DNA from: Candidatus Hydrogenedens sp.
Lineage (GTDB): Bacteria > Hydrogenedentota > Hydrogenedentia > Hydrogenedentales > Hydrogenedentaceae
NCBI GenBank assembly: GCA_035361075.1
Contig: DAOSBX010000006.1
Coordinates: forward strand, 1-64,000
DNA length: 64,000 bases
Direction: 5' to 3'
The position numbers and the translations under genes were made by a program. Within the stretch, counting starts at the first letter, position 1; each line of letters starts with the position of its first letter. Shown here piece by piece: positions 8,531 to 16,852 of the stretch. Under the pieces are notes generated by a model. The model did no database searches and was not told the origin of the DNA. It saw only the letters and a list, made by a program, of their open reading frames with translations.

Positions 8531-9486
8531 CTTCTCCATGGCCGTGTTCTGTTAACATTCTCAACGGCTTTCTTCGCAATTTGTACGTCTTGTTCTATCT
8601 CGAAATCAAACATACCTGCTAAAATGTGGTCAGCACCATTATTAAAGACATAAGGAAAAGCATCCTCTGGAGGGATGGCACCTGCGGACATAACCTTAAA
8701 CGCTATCCATGGTACCTCAACATCCTTCATAACCTGGATAGTTTCTTCTGGTTCTTTGCACCAATAGCCAGGAATTTCTGCATAAGGTTCGATTAATTGC
8801 TCCTTTTTGGGCCCTGTAGGATAATTATGATGATGAAATGTTTTAATATAAAAATCGGGTTCTATTTTTTCTTTTTCACACACCTTGATAACTTCGAGGT
8901 CATGTGCCCCTATTCCAGAAGGTAGTGCGTTTTCTTTTCCCAATTCTACTGCCTTTTTAATTACAGAGATTTTTTTCTCACGAACTAATCTGTCTGCGGT
9001 CACACCCCAAAGGTAGAGAGCATCTAACCCAATGTCTATGAGTTGTTTTACCTGTTCTTTATATAAATCAAAATCTGCATCTGGATAAGCGGTTGGGCAG
9101 ACTATCCATTGTATTTTTCCACCTTTTTTAAATCGATAGTCTTCGAGGACTTTTAATATTTCAGGAACAGTATGAATAACAAGAGTGTTAATACCATGTT
9201 TTTCTGCTAATTGCATCGTTTCCATTATTTTTTCAGGAGTATTGTAATGAGCACAAAGATTGTAAACATATTTTAGGTCGCGACTATGTGTAAAATGAGT
9301 TAGCAAATTACCACCTAAAAGTAAACGGCTTACTTTTAAGCCACGAATGGTTCCATAAGGCAAAGAAGAGGTGCTGTCATTTTTATCTTCAGATGCATTT
9401 GTTAGAGATGACAAAGACATTACAGTTGTTGAAGTTGCTAATGTTGTAGTAAGAAATCTACGTCTATTTAATTTGTATCTATTCAT
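8527..9486 (-). CDS. Tat-exported TIM-barrel protein, aldo/keto reductase-like
   Basis: This protein of about 319 residues begins MNRYKLNRRRFLTTTLATS, a clear twin-arginine signal, so it should be folded before export. The mature part reads as an aldo/keto-reductase-type or related TIM barrel (RGLKVSRLLLGGNLL near the start, then repeated beta-alpha units), but the classic Asp-Tyr-Lys-His tetrad is not obvious. I placed the start at 9486 rather than further upstream because AGGAG lies correctly before it and the Tat motif then begins at residue 3. The stop codon interlocks with the convergent SAM hydrolase stop (TTAA at 8527-8530). Function unknown. Confidence 0.7.
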   Translation of the reverse strand: MNRYKLNRRRFLTTTLATSTTVMSLSSLTNASEDKNDSTSSLPYGTIRGLKVSRLLLGGNLLTHFTHSRDLKYVYNLCAHYNTPEKIMETMQLAEKHGINTLVIHTVPEILKVLEDYRFKKGGKIQWIVCPTAYPDADFDLYKEQVKQLIDIGLDALYLWGVTADRLVREKKISVIKKAVELGKENALPSGIGAHDLEVIKVCEKEKIEPDFYIKTFHHHNYPTGPKKEQLIEPYAEIPGYWCKEPEETIQVMKDVEVPWIAFKVMSAGAIPPEDAFPYVFNNGADHILAGMFDFEIEQDVQIAKKAVENVNRTRPWRS

Positions 9487-9579
9487 AATGCAACTCCTAA
9501 TATATAGGTTATTCTCATGTATAATTATTTGATTTATTAATAATAACAAAATCTACAACAATATAGGAATTTCATTTAC

Positions 9580-10935
9580 ATGGAAAGGAATTATCGAATA
9601 GCAATTATAGGTAGTGGTCCAAGTGGATTTTTCTCTGCGGAACATCTTTTAAGGTTGAATCCTAATTGTGAAGTGGATATGTATGAACGCTATCCAGACC
9701 CTTTTGGACTTGTTAGACGAGGTGTTGCTCCAGATAGTCAAAACATTAGAAATGTCTCTAAAGCCTTTGACGAAATTGCAAAGAATCCCAGATTTATTTA
9801 TTTTGGCAATGTTGATGTTGGGATAGATGTATCCTTAAATGAGTTACGTCCATTTTATGACGCAATAATCCTTGCTTGTGGGATGGAAACCAGTCAACGG
9901 CTTGGGATACCTGGAGAAGATTTGTATGGTTCTTATACTGCGAGCTCGATAGTTGGATGGTATAATTGTCATCCTGTATATCAATCTTTAGATATAAAAC
10001 TTGATAGGGAACGTGTATTTATTATCGGTATGGGCAATGTAGCAATTGATGTGGCACGAATATTAACCAGACCAATAGAAGAACTTAAAGGGACAGATAT
10101 TTCAGATAATGCATTGGAAACATTGAAAACAAGTAAGATTAAAGAAATATATATTGTTGGACGTAGAGGACCTGCACAAGTAAAATTTAAGGAAAATGAA
10201 TTATTAACGTTAGGAGAAATAGGAGAAACTGATATATTAATTAATCCTGAAGAATTAATCTTAAACGAAGCCAGCGATGAAGAAGTAAAAGCAAGTCCAT
10301 CATTACAAAGAATTATGGATATACTTAAAAGATTTTCTGAGACCAAACCAACAAGAAAAAGAAGGATATATTTCCTCTTTCTAAGAACACCTATACGAAT
10401 TGAAGGGCAGGGGAGAGTTGAAAGAGTTCTATTTGAAAAAAATGTTTTGGAAGGTATGCCCAATAAGCAAAAAGCAACTGGCAGTGGGGAAATAGAGGTT
10501 CATGAGTGTGATTATATTATTTCGAGTATTGGTTATAGAGGAAATAAATTTCCAGGAGTCCCTTATGATGAAATGAAAGGAATTATACCTAACATTGCTG
10601 GCAGGGTTGTTAAAGAAGGAACAGTTATACATGGCTTATATGTAACAGGATGGATTAAACGAGGTCCAGTAGGATTGATTGGAAATAATAAACCTGACAG
10701 TTTGGAAACAGTTAAAAATTTATTGGCAGACCTACCTACACTACCGTTATGTGAGTATCCACAACGGAACAATCTTATCCAATATTTAAAAGATAAAGAT
10801 ATTAAATTTATAACTTATGAGGAATGGAAAAAATTAGACCAATATGAACTTGAACAGGGAGAGAAAGAAGGTAAAGTTCGAAAGCGTCTTTGTGACGTGG
10901 AAGAAATGCTAAAATTATTAAATAAAGTAAGATAG
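9580..10935 (+). CDS. Ferredoxin-NADP+ reductase, FprA/adrenodoxin-reductase type
   Basis: This 451-residue flavoprotein should move electrons between NADPH and ferredoxin. The FAD motif is AIIGSGPSGFFSAEHLL (about 8-24), followed by FGLVRRGVAPDS. The NADP-binding motif is IGMGNVAIDVARIL, with VGRRGPAQVKF. The C-terminal FAD contact is GWIKRGPVGLIGNNKPDS. The position normally held by His in GVAPDH is Ser here. The length equals the family norm. Together with the nearby flavodoxin (12729) and the hydrogenase it may form part of a soluble low-potential electron network, which is inference. Confidence 0.9.
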   Translation: MERNYRIAIIGSGPSGFFSAEHLLRLNPNCEVDMYERYPDPFGLVRRGVAPDSQNIRNVSKAFDEIAKNPRFIYFGNVDVGIDVSLNELRPFYDAIILACGMETSQRLGIPGEDLYGSYTASSIVGWYNCHPVYQSLDIKLDRERVFIIGMGNVAIDVARILTRPIEELKGTDISDNALETLKTSKIKEIYIVGRRGPAQVKFKENELLTLGEIGETDILINPEELILNEASDEEVKASPSLQRIMDILKRFSETKPTRKRRIYFLFLRTPIRIEGQGRVERVLFEKNVLEGMPNKQKATGSGEIEVHECDYIISSIGYRGNKFPGVPYDEMKGIIPNIAGRVVKEGTVIHGLYVTGWIKRGPVGLIGNNKPDSLETVKNLLADLPTLPLCEYPQRNNLIQYLKDKDIKFITYEEWKKLDQYELEQGEKEGKVRKRLCDVEEMLKLLNKVR

Positions 10936-10940
10936 ATATT

Positions 10941-11363
10941 TTATATACAACTTTTTTCTAATATTTTTTTGATAACATTAAGTAAATCGTCAGAATTAAA
11001 TGGCTTATCTATGAAACTGTTGGGAGGAGGGACATCATATTCATTAGCAATTCTCTCTGCAGTCCAGCTATTACCTAACTCATAAGCGTTGACACCTGAT
11101 AGAAAGACTATAGGAATTTTACACAAGAAAGGATGGGATTTAAATTCGACATATAACTGTATTCCACTTTCGTCTGGAAGCATAACATCAAAAATACATA
11201 AATCTGGCATTTCTTTCTCCGCAAGTGCTAACGCCTTATAGGCATATTCAGATGTAAGCACTTTTGCTCCTTCCGCCTCAAATAAAAATTTTAGAGAATT
11301 AGAAATATCAGGCTCATCTTCTAATATTAATATTTTTTTGTTTGCTAACACTTTGTCCGCCAT
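10941..11363 (-). CDS. Single-domain response regulator (CheY-like)
   Basis: This 140-residue protein is only a receiver domain: acidic pocket Glu15-Asp16, phosphoacceptor Asp59 in IFDVMLP, Ser in FLSG, and Lys near residue 119 in IDKPF. There is no output domain. It is convergent with the ferredoxin reductase (6 bp between ends). No partner kinase is adjacent. It may work by protein-protein contact or in a phosphorelay. Confidence 0.88.
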   Translation of the reverse strand: MADKVLANKKILILEDEPDISNSLKFLFEAEGAKVLTSEYAYKALALAEKEMPDLCIFDVMLPDESGIQLYVEFKSHPFLCKIPIVFLSGVNAYELGNSWTAERIANEYDVPPPNSFIDKPFNSDDLLNVIKKILEKSCI

Positions 11364-11450
11364 TTTTTTACCTTCATTTTAATAAATATTTTATAATTTT
11401 ATATTATATCTAATTTCTGCTCAAAAAAATAATTTAGAGGAGACTTTTGT

Positions 11451-12659
11451 ATGATGACCAATTTTGAATTGTTCAAAATAAGAATTACTCTGATACAGTG
11501 TTTTTTGAAGGAAAATAACTATGAAGGGATTTTAATTTCGCGGGTTGATAATTTTGCAATGGCTACAGGTGGAAAACGGAATTATATATGGAAGTATACA
11601 GATATAGGGGCAAATTCACTTTTAGTAACTAAAGAGGGCAATGTTTTTTATGTTGGAAATAATGTCGAAGAATCAAGAATCATGGACGAAGAACTCAGTG
11701 AGTACCCATGTGAGAAAATAACTTTTTTATGGTTCGAATCGTCCCCTTCAGAGGCAGTAAAAAGGTATTTTAAGATAACTGATGAGAGTAGATGGGTGTC
11801 TGACGATGGAAGTTTAGGAAAAAATGTAAATAATGAACTCAGTGTTTTAAGAGCATTGTTGACAGAAACAGAATTAGAGAAATATAGGAATTTAGGTAGA
11901 CTTGCTGGTGAAGCAATGGTTGAAACACTTAAAGAAATCCAGCAAGGTAGTAGTGAAACAGAGGTGGCAAGCCGTTTAGTATATGAAGGGCATAAGAGAG
12001 GGTGTCTTGTTCCTGTATCTTTAGTTGCAAGTGATGAACGAATAGAAAAATATAGACATCCTTTACCTACGGAGAATGCATTACTATCGGGTATTGGAAA
12101 TAAGAAGATTAAAAATATAGTTATGGTGGTAGGCTGTTTTATGAAAGAAGGACTTGTAGTATCATTGACAAGATTCAAACAAGTAGGGCAAATAAGTGAA
12201 GAAATAAAAGATGCTTATAAAAGAATATGTGGGGTTGATGTTATGATACAGGAGGCAACACAACCAGAAAGGAGTTTAGGGGATGTTTTTATGGTATGTC
12301 AAAATGCATATAAGGTAATGGGATTCCCAGATAATGAATGGCATAATCATCATCAAGGGGGAGCAACGGGATATGCAGGTAGAACATGCAAGGGGAAACC
12401 TAATGAAACCTTTCCTGTATTAGATAAACATTATCCAGAATTATTAAAATCTTTTTTCGGCAAAGAGTTGCTATTTGGTTCTGCTTTTGCATGGAATCCC
12501 TCTGCAAAGGGTGTAAAATCAGAAGATACGTTCATTTTGTGCCCTGATGGCACGCAGGAAATAGTGAGTTCTACACCTGAACTTCCAGAAATTAACCTCT
12601 CAGATGTCTTAAAAAGAGATGTAATTATAAAAAAATCTGGAATTATGGTTGTTGACTAA
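11451..12659 (+). CDS. M24-family (Xaa-Pro aminopeptidase-like) protein, likely non-metal
   Basis: This 402-residue protein has the creatinase-like N-terminal domain and the pita-bread C-terminal domain of M24 peptidases (GSSETEVASRLVYEGHKRG, NHHQGGATGY, WNPSAKGVKSEDTFIL). The two metal-binding aspartates normally found in VDxG...SDxTR are missing: the equivalent strand reads VMVVGCFMKEGLVVSLTRF. The final metal Glu pair is also not evident. It is therefore probably not a dimetal peptidase; it may act like creatinase or be non-catalytic. The start has AGAGGAGA 7 bp upstream. Confidence 0.78.
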   Translation: MMTNFELFKIRITLIQCFLKENNYEGILISRVDNFAMATGGKRNYIWKYTDIGANSLLVTKEGNVFYVGNNVEESRIMDEELSEYPCEKITFLWFESSPSEAVKRYFKITDESRWVSDDGSLGKNVNNELSVLRALLTETELEKYRNLGRLAGEAMVETLKEIQQGSSETEVASRLVYEGHKRGCLVPVSLVASDERIEKYRHPLPTENALLSGIGNKKIKNIVMVVGCFMKEGLVVSLTRFKQVGQISEEIKDAYKRICGVDVMIQEATQPERSLGDVFMVCQNAYKVMGFPDNEWHNHHQGGATGYAGRTCKGKPNETFPVLDKHYPELLKSFFGKELLFGSAFAWNPSAKGVKSEDTFILCPDGTQEIVSSTPELPEINLSDVLKRDVIIKKSGIMVVD

Positions 12660-12728
12660 ACAAAATGAATCTCGTTAAAAAGAAATCTTTTCCGTTATTT
12701 TGGTGTTATATTATGCAGGTGAACTAAA

Positions 12729-13250
12729 ATGAAAATATTAATATTATATGGAACTACAACAGGAAATACTGCATATGTCGCAGAAATTATTGCCTCAGCA
12801 ATAAAAGGGCATAATATTGATATAAAAAATGTCTGTTCCTTTGATGTGGAAGAATTACAAACATACGATTTTATAATCATGGGGACGCCAACATGGGCTA
12901 ATGGTGAAATACAGAAAGATTGGAAAAACTTTCTTCCGAAATTAAATGAACAAATGCTGAAAAATAAAATTATTGCATTGTTTGGATTAGGAGATAGTGC
13001 TTTATTTCCTGACCAATTTGCGAGTGGTATACGAGAATTATATGACAAAATAATCACTTGTAAGGCTGAAATTATTGGCTTTTGTGATATAGAAGGCTAT
13101 AAATTTAATGATTCAAAGGCTGTTGTAGATGGGAAATTTTGCGGGCTAATCATTGATCAGGATAATGAGAGTAACATGACGGTTGATAGAGTATACAACT
13201 GGACTAAAAATCTTTTCACAGAGATTGACAAGAGAGAAGAGAGGGATTAA
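12729..13250 (+). CDS. Flavodoxin
   Basis: This 173-residue protein carries the FMN phosphate loop YGTTTGNTAYVAE at the N-terminus, MGTPTWANGE for the first isoalloxazine loop, and ALFGLGDSALFPDQF for the second. The size is that of a long-chain flavodoxin. It is a soluble one-electron carrier that can replace ferredoxin. AGGTGA precedes the ATG. The ferredoxin reductase at 9580 is a plausible partner, but this is inferred from proximity only. Confidence 0.92.
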   Translation: MKILILYGTTTGNTAYVAEIIASAIKGHNIDIKNVCSFDVEELQTYDFIIMGTPTWANGEIQKDWKNFLPKLNEQMLKNKIIALFGLGDSALFPDQFASGIRELYDKIITCKAEIIGFCDIEGYKFNDSKAVVDGKFCGLIIDQDNESNMTVDRVYNWTKNLFTEIDKREERD

Positions 13251-13259
13251 AAGTATAAA

Positions 13260-13703
13260 TTAATTATCTCCAAAATATTTTTTGAAGAATTCTGGGTCGT
13301 CGATTGAATTTATTTCTTTTTCTATGAAGGTTTTTACATCATCTGCTGAGATGGGCTGTAATTGATTACCTGAAACAAGGTGCTGTTGATTTTTTTGTGT
13401 AGTAGGATAAATTTGTTTGCCTTCTTCTTCATGTTCGTAAAATTCATGAGAGGATTGTTCTTTGTCCAAATGTTTTATATCTGGCATAGCAAGTTCAAGA
13501 AACATTTCAACGATACTTGCTAAATGTTCTATCCTTTCTTTTCTTGACCCTTTTTCGATGATGTGGCGGTTGATGGGTATTGCTCTATTTCTGAATACAA
13601 TACTGAATTCATGACATGCAGGGCAAGGAAGTATCATAACTACGTCTGGTGGTAATTTGCCTGAGCCTATTCTCTGTTTGTTGCAATGAGGACAAATAAT
13701 CAT
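13260..13703 (-). CDS. Small zinc-ribbon protein of unknown function
   Basis: This 147-residue protein has an N-terminal zinc-ribbon formed by CPHC (residues 4-7) and CPAC (about 27-30). It is followed by a helical segment (HLASIVEMFLELAMP) and an acidic, low-complexity C-terminal half. I do not recognise a named family. GAGGAG lies just upstream of the ATG and is contained in one arm of the hairpin at 13709-13745. It is convergent with flavodoxin and lies downstream of aroA-aroKC on the same strand, 70 bp away. Confidence 0.6.
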   Translation of the reverse strand: MIICPHCNKQRIGSGKLPPDVVMILPCPACHEFSIVFRNRAIPINRHIIEKGSRKERIEHLASIVEMFLELAMPDIKHLDKEQSSHEFYEHEEEGKQIYPTTQKNQQHLVSGNQLQPISADDVKTFIEKEINSIDDPEFFKKYFGDN

Positions 13704-13708
13704 AACAA

Positions 13709-13745
13709 CTCCTCATTTGTTTATTACATGATAACAAACGAGGAG
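13709..13745 (-). promoter_or_regulatory. Inverted repeat covering a ribosome-binding site
   Basis: On the plus strand, CTCCTCATTTGTT (13709-13721) pairs with AACAAACGAGGAG (13733-13745) with one mismatch and an 11-nt loop. In the minus-strand transcript the right arm contains GAGGAG, the ribosome-binding site of the zinc-ribbon gene. The hairpin could gate its translation or end the aroA-aroKC message. Confidence 0.5.
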
Positions 13746-13772
13746 GTAGATTATCAAAAAGGCTGTTTATGT

Positions 13773-15404
13773 TTAAGGTTCACAAGGGTCACCCCACTTC
13801 TTCGCCCAATCAGGATTCAATCGAACTTGAACCATCCAAATATCTAAAATTGTTAATGCAGTCATATTTTCAATAACGGGGATAACTCTGGGGACAATGC
13901 AGGGGTCATGTCTGCCATGCACACGTATTTCCCTGTTGTTAAAATGAACATCCATTGTTTTTTGAGACTTTCCAATAGAGGAAGTTGGCTTAACAACAAG
14001 TCTTACAATAACAGGTTGTCCTGTACTAATGCCTCCTAAAATACCGCCAGCGTGATTTGTAAGGAATGAACCATTTTCCATAGCATCGTTTGATTCGCTA
14101 CCTCGGAGCCGTGCTAATTGGAATCCATCGCCGAATTCAATACCTTTAATAGCACCGATACTTATTAGTGCTGATGCTAAACGTGAGTTTAATTTAGCAA
14201 AGATAGGGTCACCCAGACCAGGAGGTAGTCCATGAATTTCTAATTGGACAATTCCACCAACAGAATCTGCATCTTTTCGTGCTTTTAATATTTCTTCTTC
14301 CATAATCCTTGCGGAGTCAGGGTCAGAACAGCGAACTGGATTTTGTTCAATATTCTCAAAAGAACCTATCTTCTGAATTGGTTGCCCTGCAATTTCAACT
14401 GTGTGGGCAATAATTTTTACTCCTTTTCGTTCGAGTAGTTTTTTTGCAATAGCACCACATGCAACTCTACATGCTGTTTCTCTGCCAGAGGACCTTCCAC
14501 CGCCTCGATGGTCTCGTATTCCATATTTCATGTAAAATGTAAAATCTGCATGTCCAGGACGGAAAACGTCTTTAAGTTCTTCATAATGCTGGGATTTATA
14601 ATCCTCATTATAAATAATTAACGCAATAGGTGCACCTGTTGTTTTTCCTTCGAAAACACCAGAGAGGATATGAACCTTATCAGACTCTTTTCTTCGGGTA
14701 GTAATAGAACTTTGTCCTGGACGTCTTCTATCCAACTCTTTCTGAATATCCTCTTCAGAAATTTCGATACCTGGTTTAATTCCATCAAGAATAGCACCAA
14801 TGGCTTTACCGTGACTTTCTCCGAACGTTGTCACACGGATAATTTCTCCAAATGTATTTGCAGAACGGGTATGAATTGCGAGTTCTTCACTAATTCGTCG
14901 CATTAATAGCTGAGCAATGTCAAAAGGGTCGCCAGATGTTGTATCGATTAATATATCAGCAAAGGGAAGTAGTATTTCCTCCCTAAAAGAGAGTTCATCA
15001 AAGTATTGTCTTTTAGGATTCTCGGAATTTAGCCAGGGGGGAATTCCATTTTTGGCTATTCTATCCCAGAGCACTTCTTTATCGGCTGTGAGGTATATTA
15101 ATAATGCATTATGTCTTAGTTTTCTTCGATTGGGTGGGTGCAACATCATAGAACCACCAGTAATAATAAGGCACCAATCCATACTTGAAATTTTTTGTGC
15201 TATTTTTGCTTCCAAATCCCTAAAATAATCCCTACCTTTCTCTATAAAAATCTGCCTGCATGTCTTTTTTTCTTTTGTTATTTCATAATAATAATGTTCG
15301 ATCATCTCATCTGTTTCAAAACAAGTTAATCCTGTTATTTCTGCAAGCTGTTTACCAATGGTAGTTTTTCCAGCACCTTTAGGCCCAAAAACGACTAATT
15401 TCAA
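13773..15404 (-). CDS. Shikimate kinase-chorismate synthase fusion
   Basis: This 543-residue bifunctional protein combines two steps of aromatic amino acid synthesis. Residues 1-175 are shikimate kinase (AroK): P-loop GPKGAGKTT (7-15), shikimate-binding Asp32, GRDYFR (57-62) and TGG (82-84). Residues 183-543 are chorismate synthase (AroC): TFGESHG (193-199), RRRPGQSSITTRR, FRPGHADFTF and RDHRGGGRSSGRETACRVA, which bind FMN and EPSP. The start is TTG with a strong GGAGG 6 bp upstream. It follows aroA by 27 bp, so the last three enzymatic steps to chorismate are co-transcribed. There is no stop or frameshift at the junction; the linker is about 10-15 residues. Confidence 0.93.
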   Translation of the reverse strand: MKLVVFGPKGAGKTTIGKQLAEITGLTCFETDEMIEHYYYEITKEKKTCRQIFIEKGRDYFRDLEAKIAQKISSMDWCLIITGGSMMLHPPNRRKLRHNALLIYLTADKEVLWDRIAKNGIPPWLNSENPKRQYFDELSFREEILLPFADILIDTTSGDPFDIAQLLMRRISEELAIHTRSANTFGEIIRVTTFGESHGKAIGAILDGIKPGIEISEEDIQKELDRRRPGQSSITTRRKESDKVHILSGVFEGKTTGAPIALIIYNEDYKSQHYEELKDVFRPGHADFTFYMKYGIRDHRGGGRSSGRETACRVACGAIAKKLLERKGVKIIAHTVEIAGQPIQKIGSFENIEQNPVRCSDPDSARIMEEEILKARKDADSVGGIVQLEIHGLPPGLGDPIFAKLNSRLASALISIGAIKGIEFGDGFQLARLRGSESNDAMENGSFLTNHAGGILGGISTGQPVIVRLVVKPTSSIGKSQKTMDVHFNNREIRVHGRHDPCIVPRVIPVIENMTALTILDIWMVQVRLNPDWAKKWGDPCEP

Positions 15405-15431
15405 AGATATCCTCCTTATTATAAGATTCTT

Positions 15432-16727
15432 TTATTGATTATTCTTATCTTCTAATATACGTGCATTTCCACCAATTTTTTGTAGGCAATCTAAGAATGT
15501 TGGAAATGTGATGTTTACAGATTCATAACCATCAATAATTGTTGTTCCAGGAAGCATTGTGCCAGCGATAGCTAAAGCCATAACAACACGGTGGTCCCCA
15601 TGCCCATCTACATTTCCTGGGATCATGGAAGATTCTTCAATTTCTAAACCATCGGGTAATTCTTTTATTTTAGCCCCTAATTTGGATAGTTCTTCTCTCA
15701 TCACAGAGATGCGGTCTGTTTCTTTTAACCGTGCCTGCGGAACGTTGAGGAGCCTTGTTTTCCCCGATGCAAAACATGCAAGAACAGCCATCATTGGTAA
15801 AGCGTCAGGGGTCGCATTTAAGTCTATATCGCAACCTTTTAATTGCTTAGCACTCACTTTTATACCACCATCATCTTCAACCGTGACATCAGCCCCCATT
15901 TGTTTTAAGTATTGCAATACCGCTTTATCTCCTTGAGTGTCATTAATATCCAGGCCTTGACAAATAACCTCATTATCAGGTAAAGCACCAGCAGATAAGA
16001 AAAAAGTTGCAGATGAAAAATCTCCAGGAATTTGTTTGTTAACAGTTTCATATTTTTGGCAACCGGGAATCGTGACATGTTTATATTCATTATCATACTG
16101 AAGTTGTATGCCATGTTCTTTAAGCCAATTAACCGTCATATCTACATACGGCTTCTCGTATAAAAGCGGAACATCAATATCGGTGTTATTCTCTGCTAAT
16201 GGAGTGTTGATAAGCAATGAGGTAAGATATTGGCTTGACACTGCTTTTATAGAGGTATTACCACCTCTAATTTTCCCTTGAATAACAATAGGAGGTAAGT
16301 CATTATTTCTTGTGGAAACAACCTTAGCCCCCAAATTGTTTAATGAACCAATAAGAGGTCCAACGGGTCTTCTTCTAATTTGATAATCCCCTGTCATAAC
16401 AATTAATCCCTGCTCGATAAGGGCAGAACTTCCTAATGCGATACACATAGTCGTCCCAGAATTGCCTACATCAATTACGTTGTCTGGTATTTCCCATTTT
16501 CCACCTTTCCCTTCTACAATCCATTGGTCGTTTTCTGTCACAATATGTACACCTAAACAGCGATACGTTTCGACCGCTGACATTGTATCCGCAGAAGCAA
16601 GTGGATACTTTATCACACTTTTCCCTTCAGCAAGCGAAGAGATAGCCACTGCTCTTATTGTATGTGATTTTGAAGCGGGTATTTTTACTGAACCTCTTAA
16701 ATTTGAACCTTCCACAATAAGTTTCAT
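15432..16727 (-). CDS. aroA: 3-phosphoshikimate 1-carboxyvinyltransferase (EPSP synthase)
   Basis: This 431-residue enzyme transfers enolpyruvyl from PEP to shikimate-3-phosphate. Visible signatures are PASKSHTIRA (Lys20, Arg25), DVGNSGTTMCIALG, GDYQIRRRPVGPL, SSQYLTSLL, GDFSSATFFLSAGAL, RLKETDRI and GHGDHRVVMALAIAG. The length matches the family. AGAGGTG precedes the ATG. It is the first gene of a two-gene aro operon and provides the substrate for the chorismate synthase part of the next protein. It is divergent from the sulfatase gene. Confidence 0.95.
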   Translation of the reverse strand: MKLIVEGSNLRGSVKIPASKSHTIRAVAISSLAEGKSVIKYPLASADTMSAVETYRCLGVHIVTENDQWIVEGKGGKWEIPDNVIDVGNSGTTMCIALGSSALIEQGLIVMTGDYQIRRRPVGPLIGSLNNLGAKVVSTRNNDLPPIVIQGKIRGGNTSIKAVSSQYLTSLLINTPLAENNTDIDVPLLYEKPYVDMTVNWLKEHGIQLQYDNEYKHVTIPGCQKYETVNKQIPGDFSSATFFLSAGALPDNEVICQGLDINDTQGDKAVLQYLKQMGADVTVEDDGGIKVSAKQLKGCDIDLNATPDALPMMAVLACFASGKTRLLNVPQARLKETDRISVMREELSKLGAKIKELPDGLEIEESSMIPGNVDGHGDHRVVMALAIAGTMLPGTTIIDGYESVNITFPTFLDCLQKIGGNARILEDKNNQ

Positions 16728-16852
16728 ACGACACCTCTATTATCCTTTTCTATTGGAACCATATTATAAAACAACTAAATTTCAGTAGTCATTTCTATTT
16801 TTTATATAATTGAGATTAAATATTAAGTTTAAGAATGTAAAGGAATGTATGT

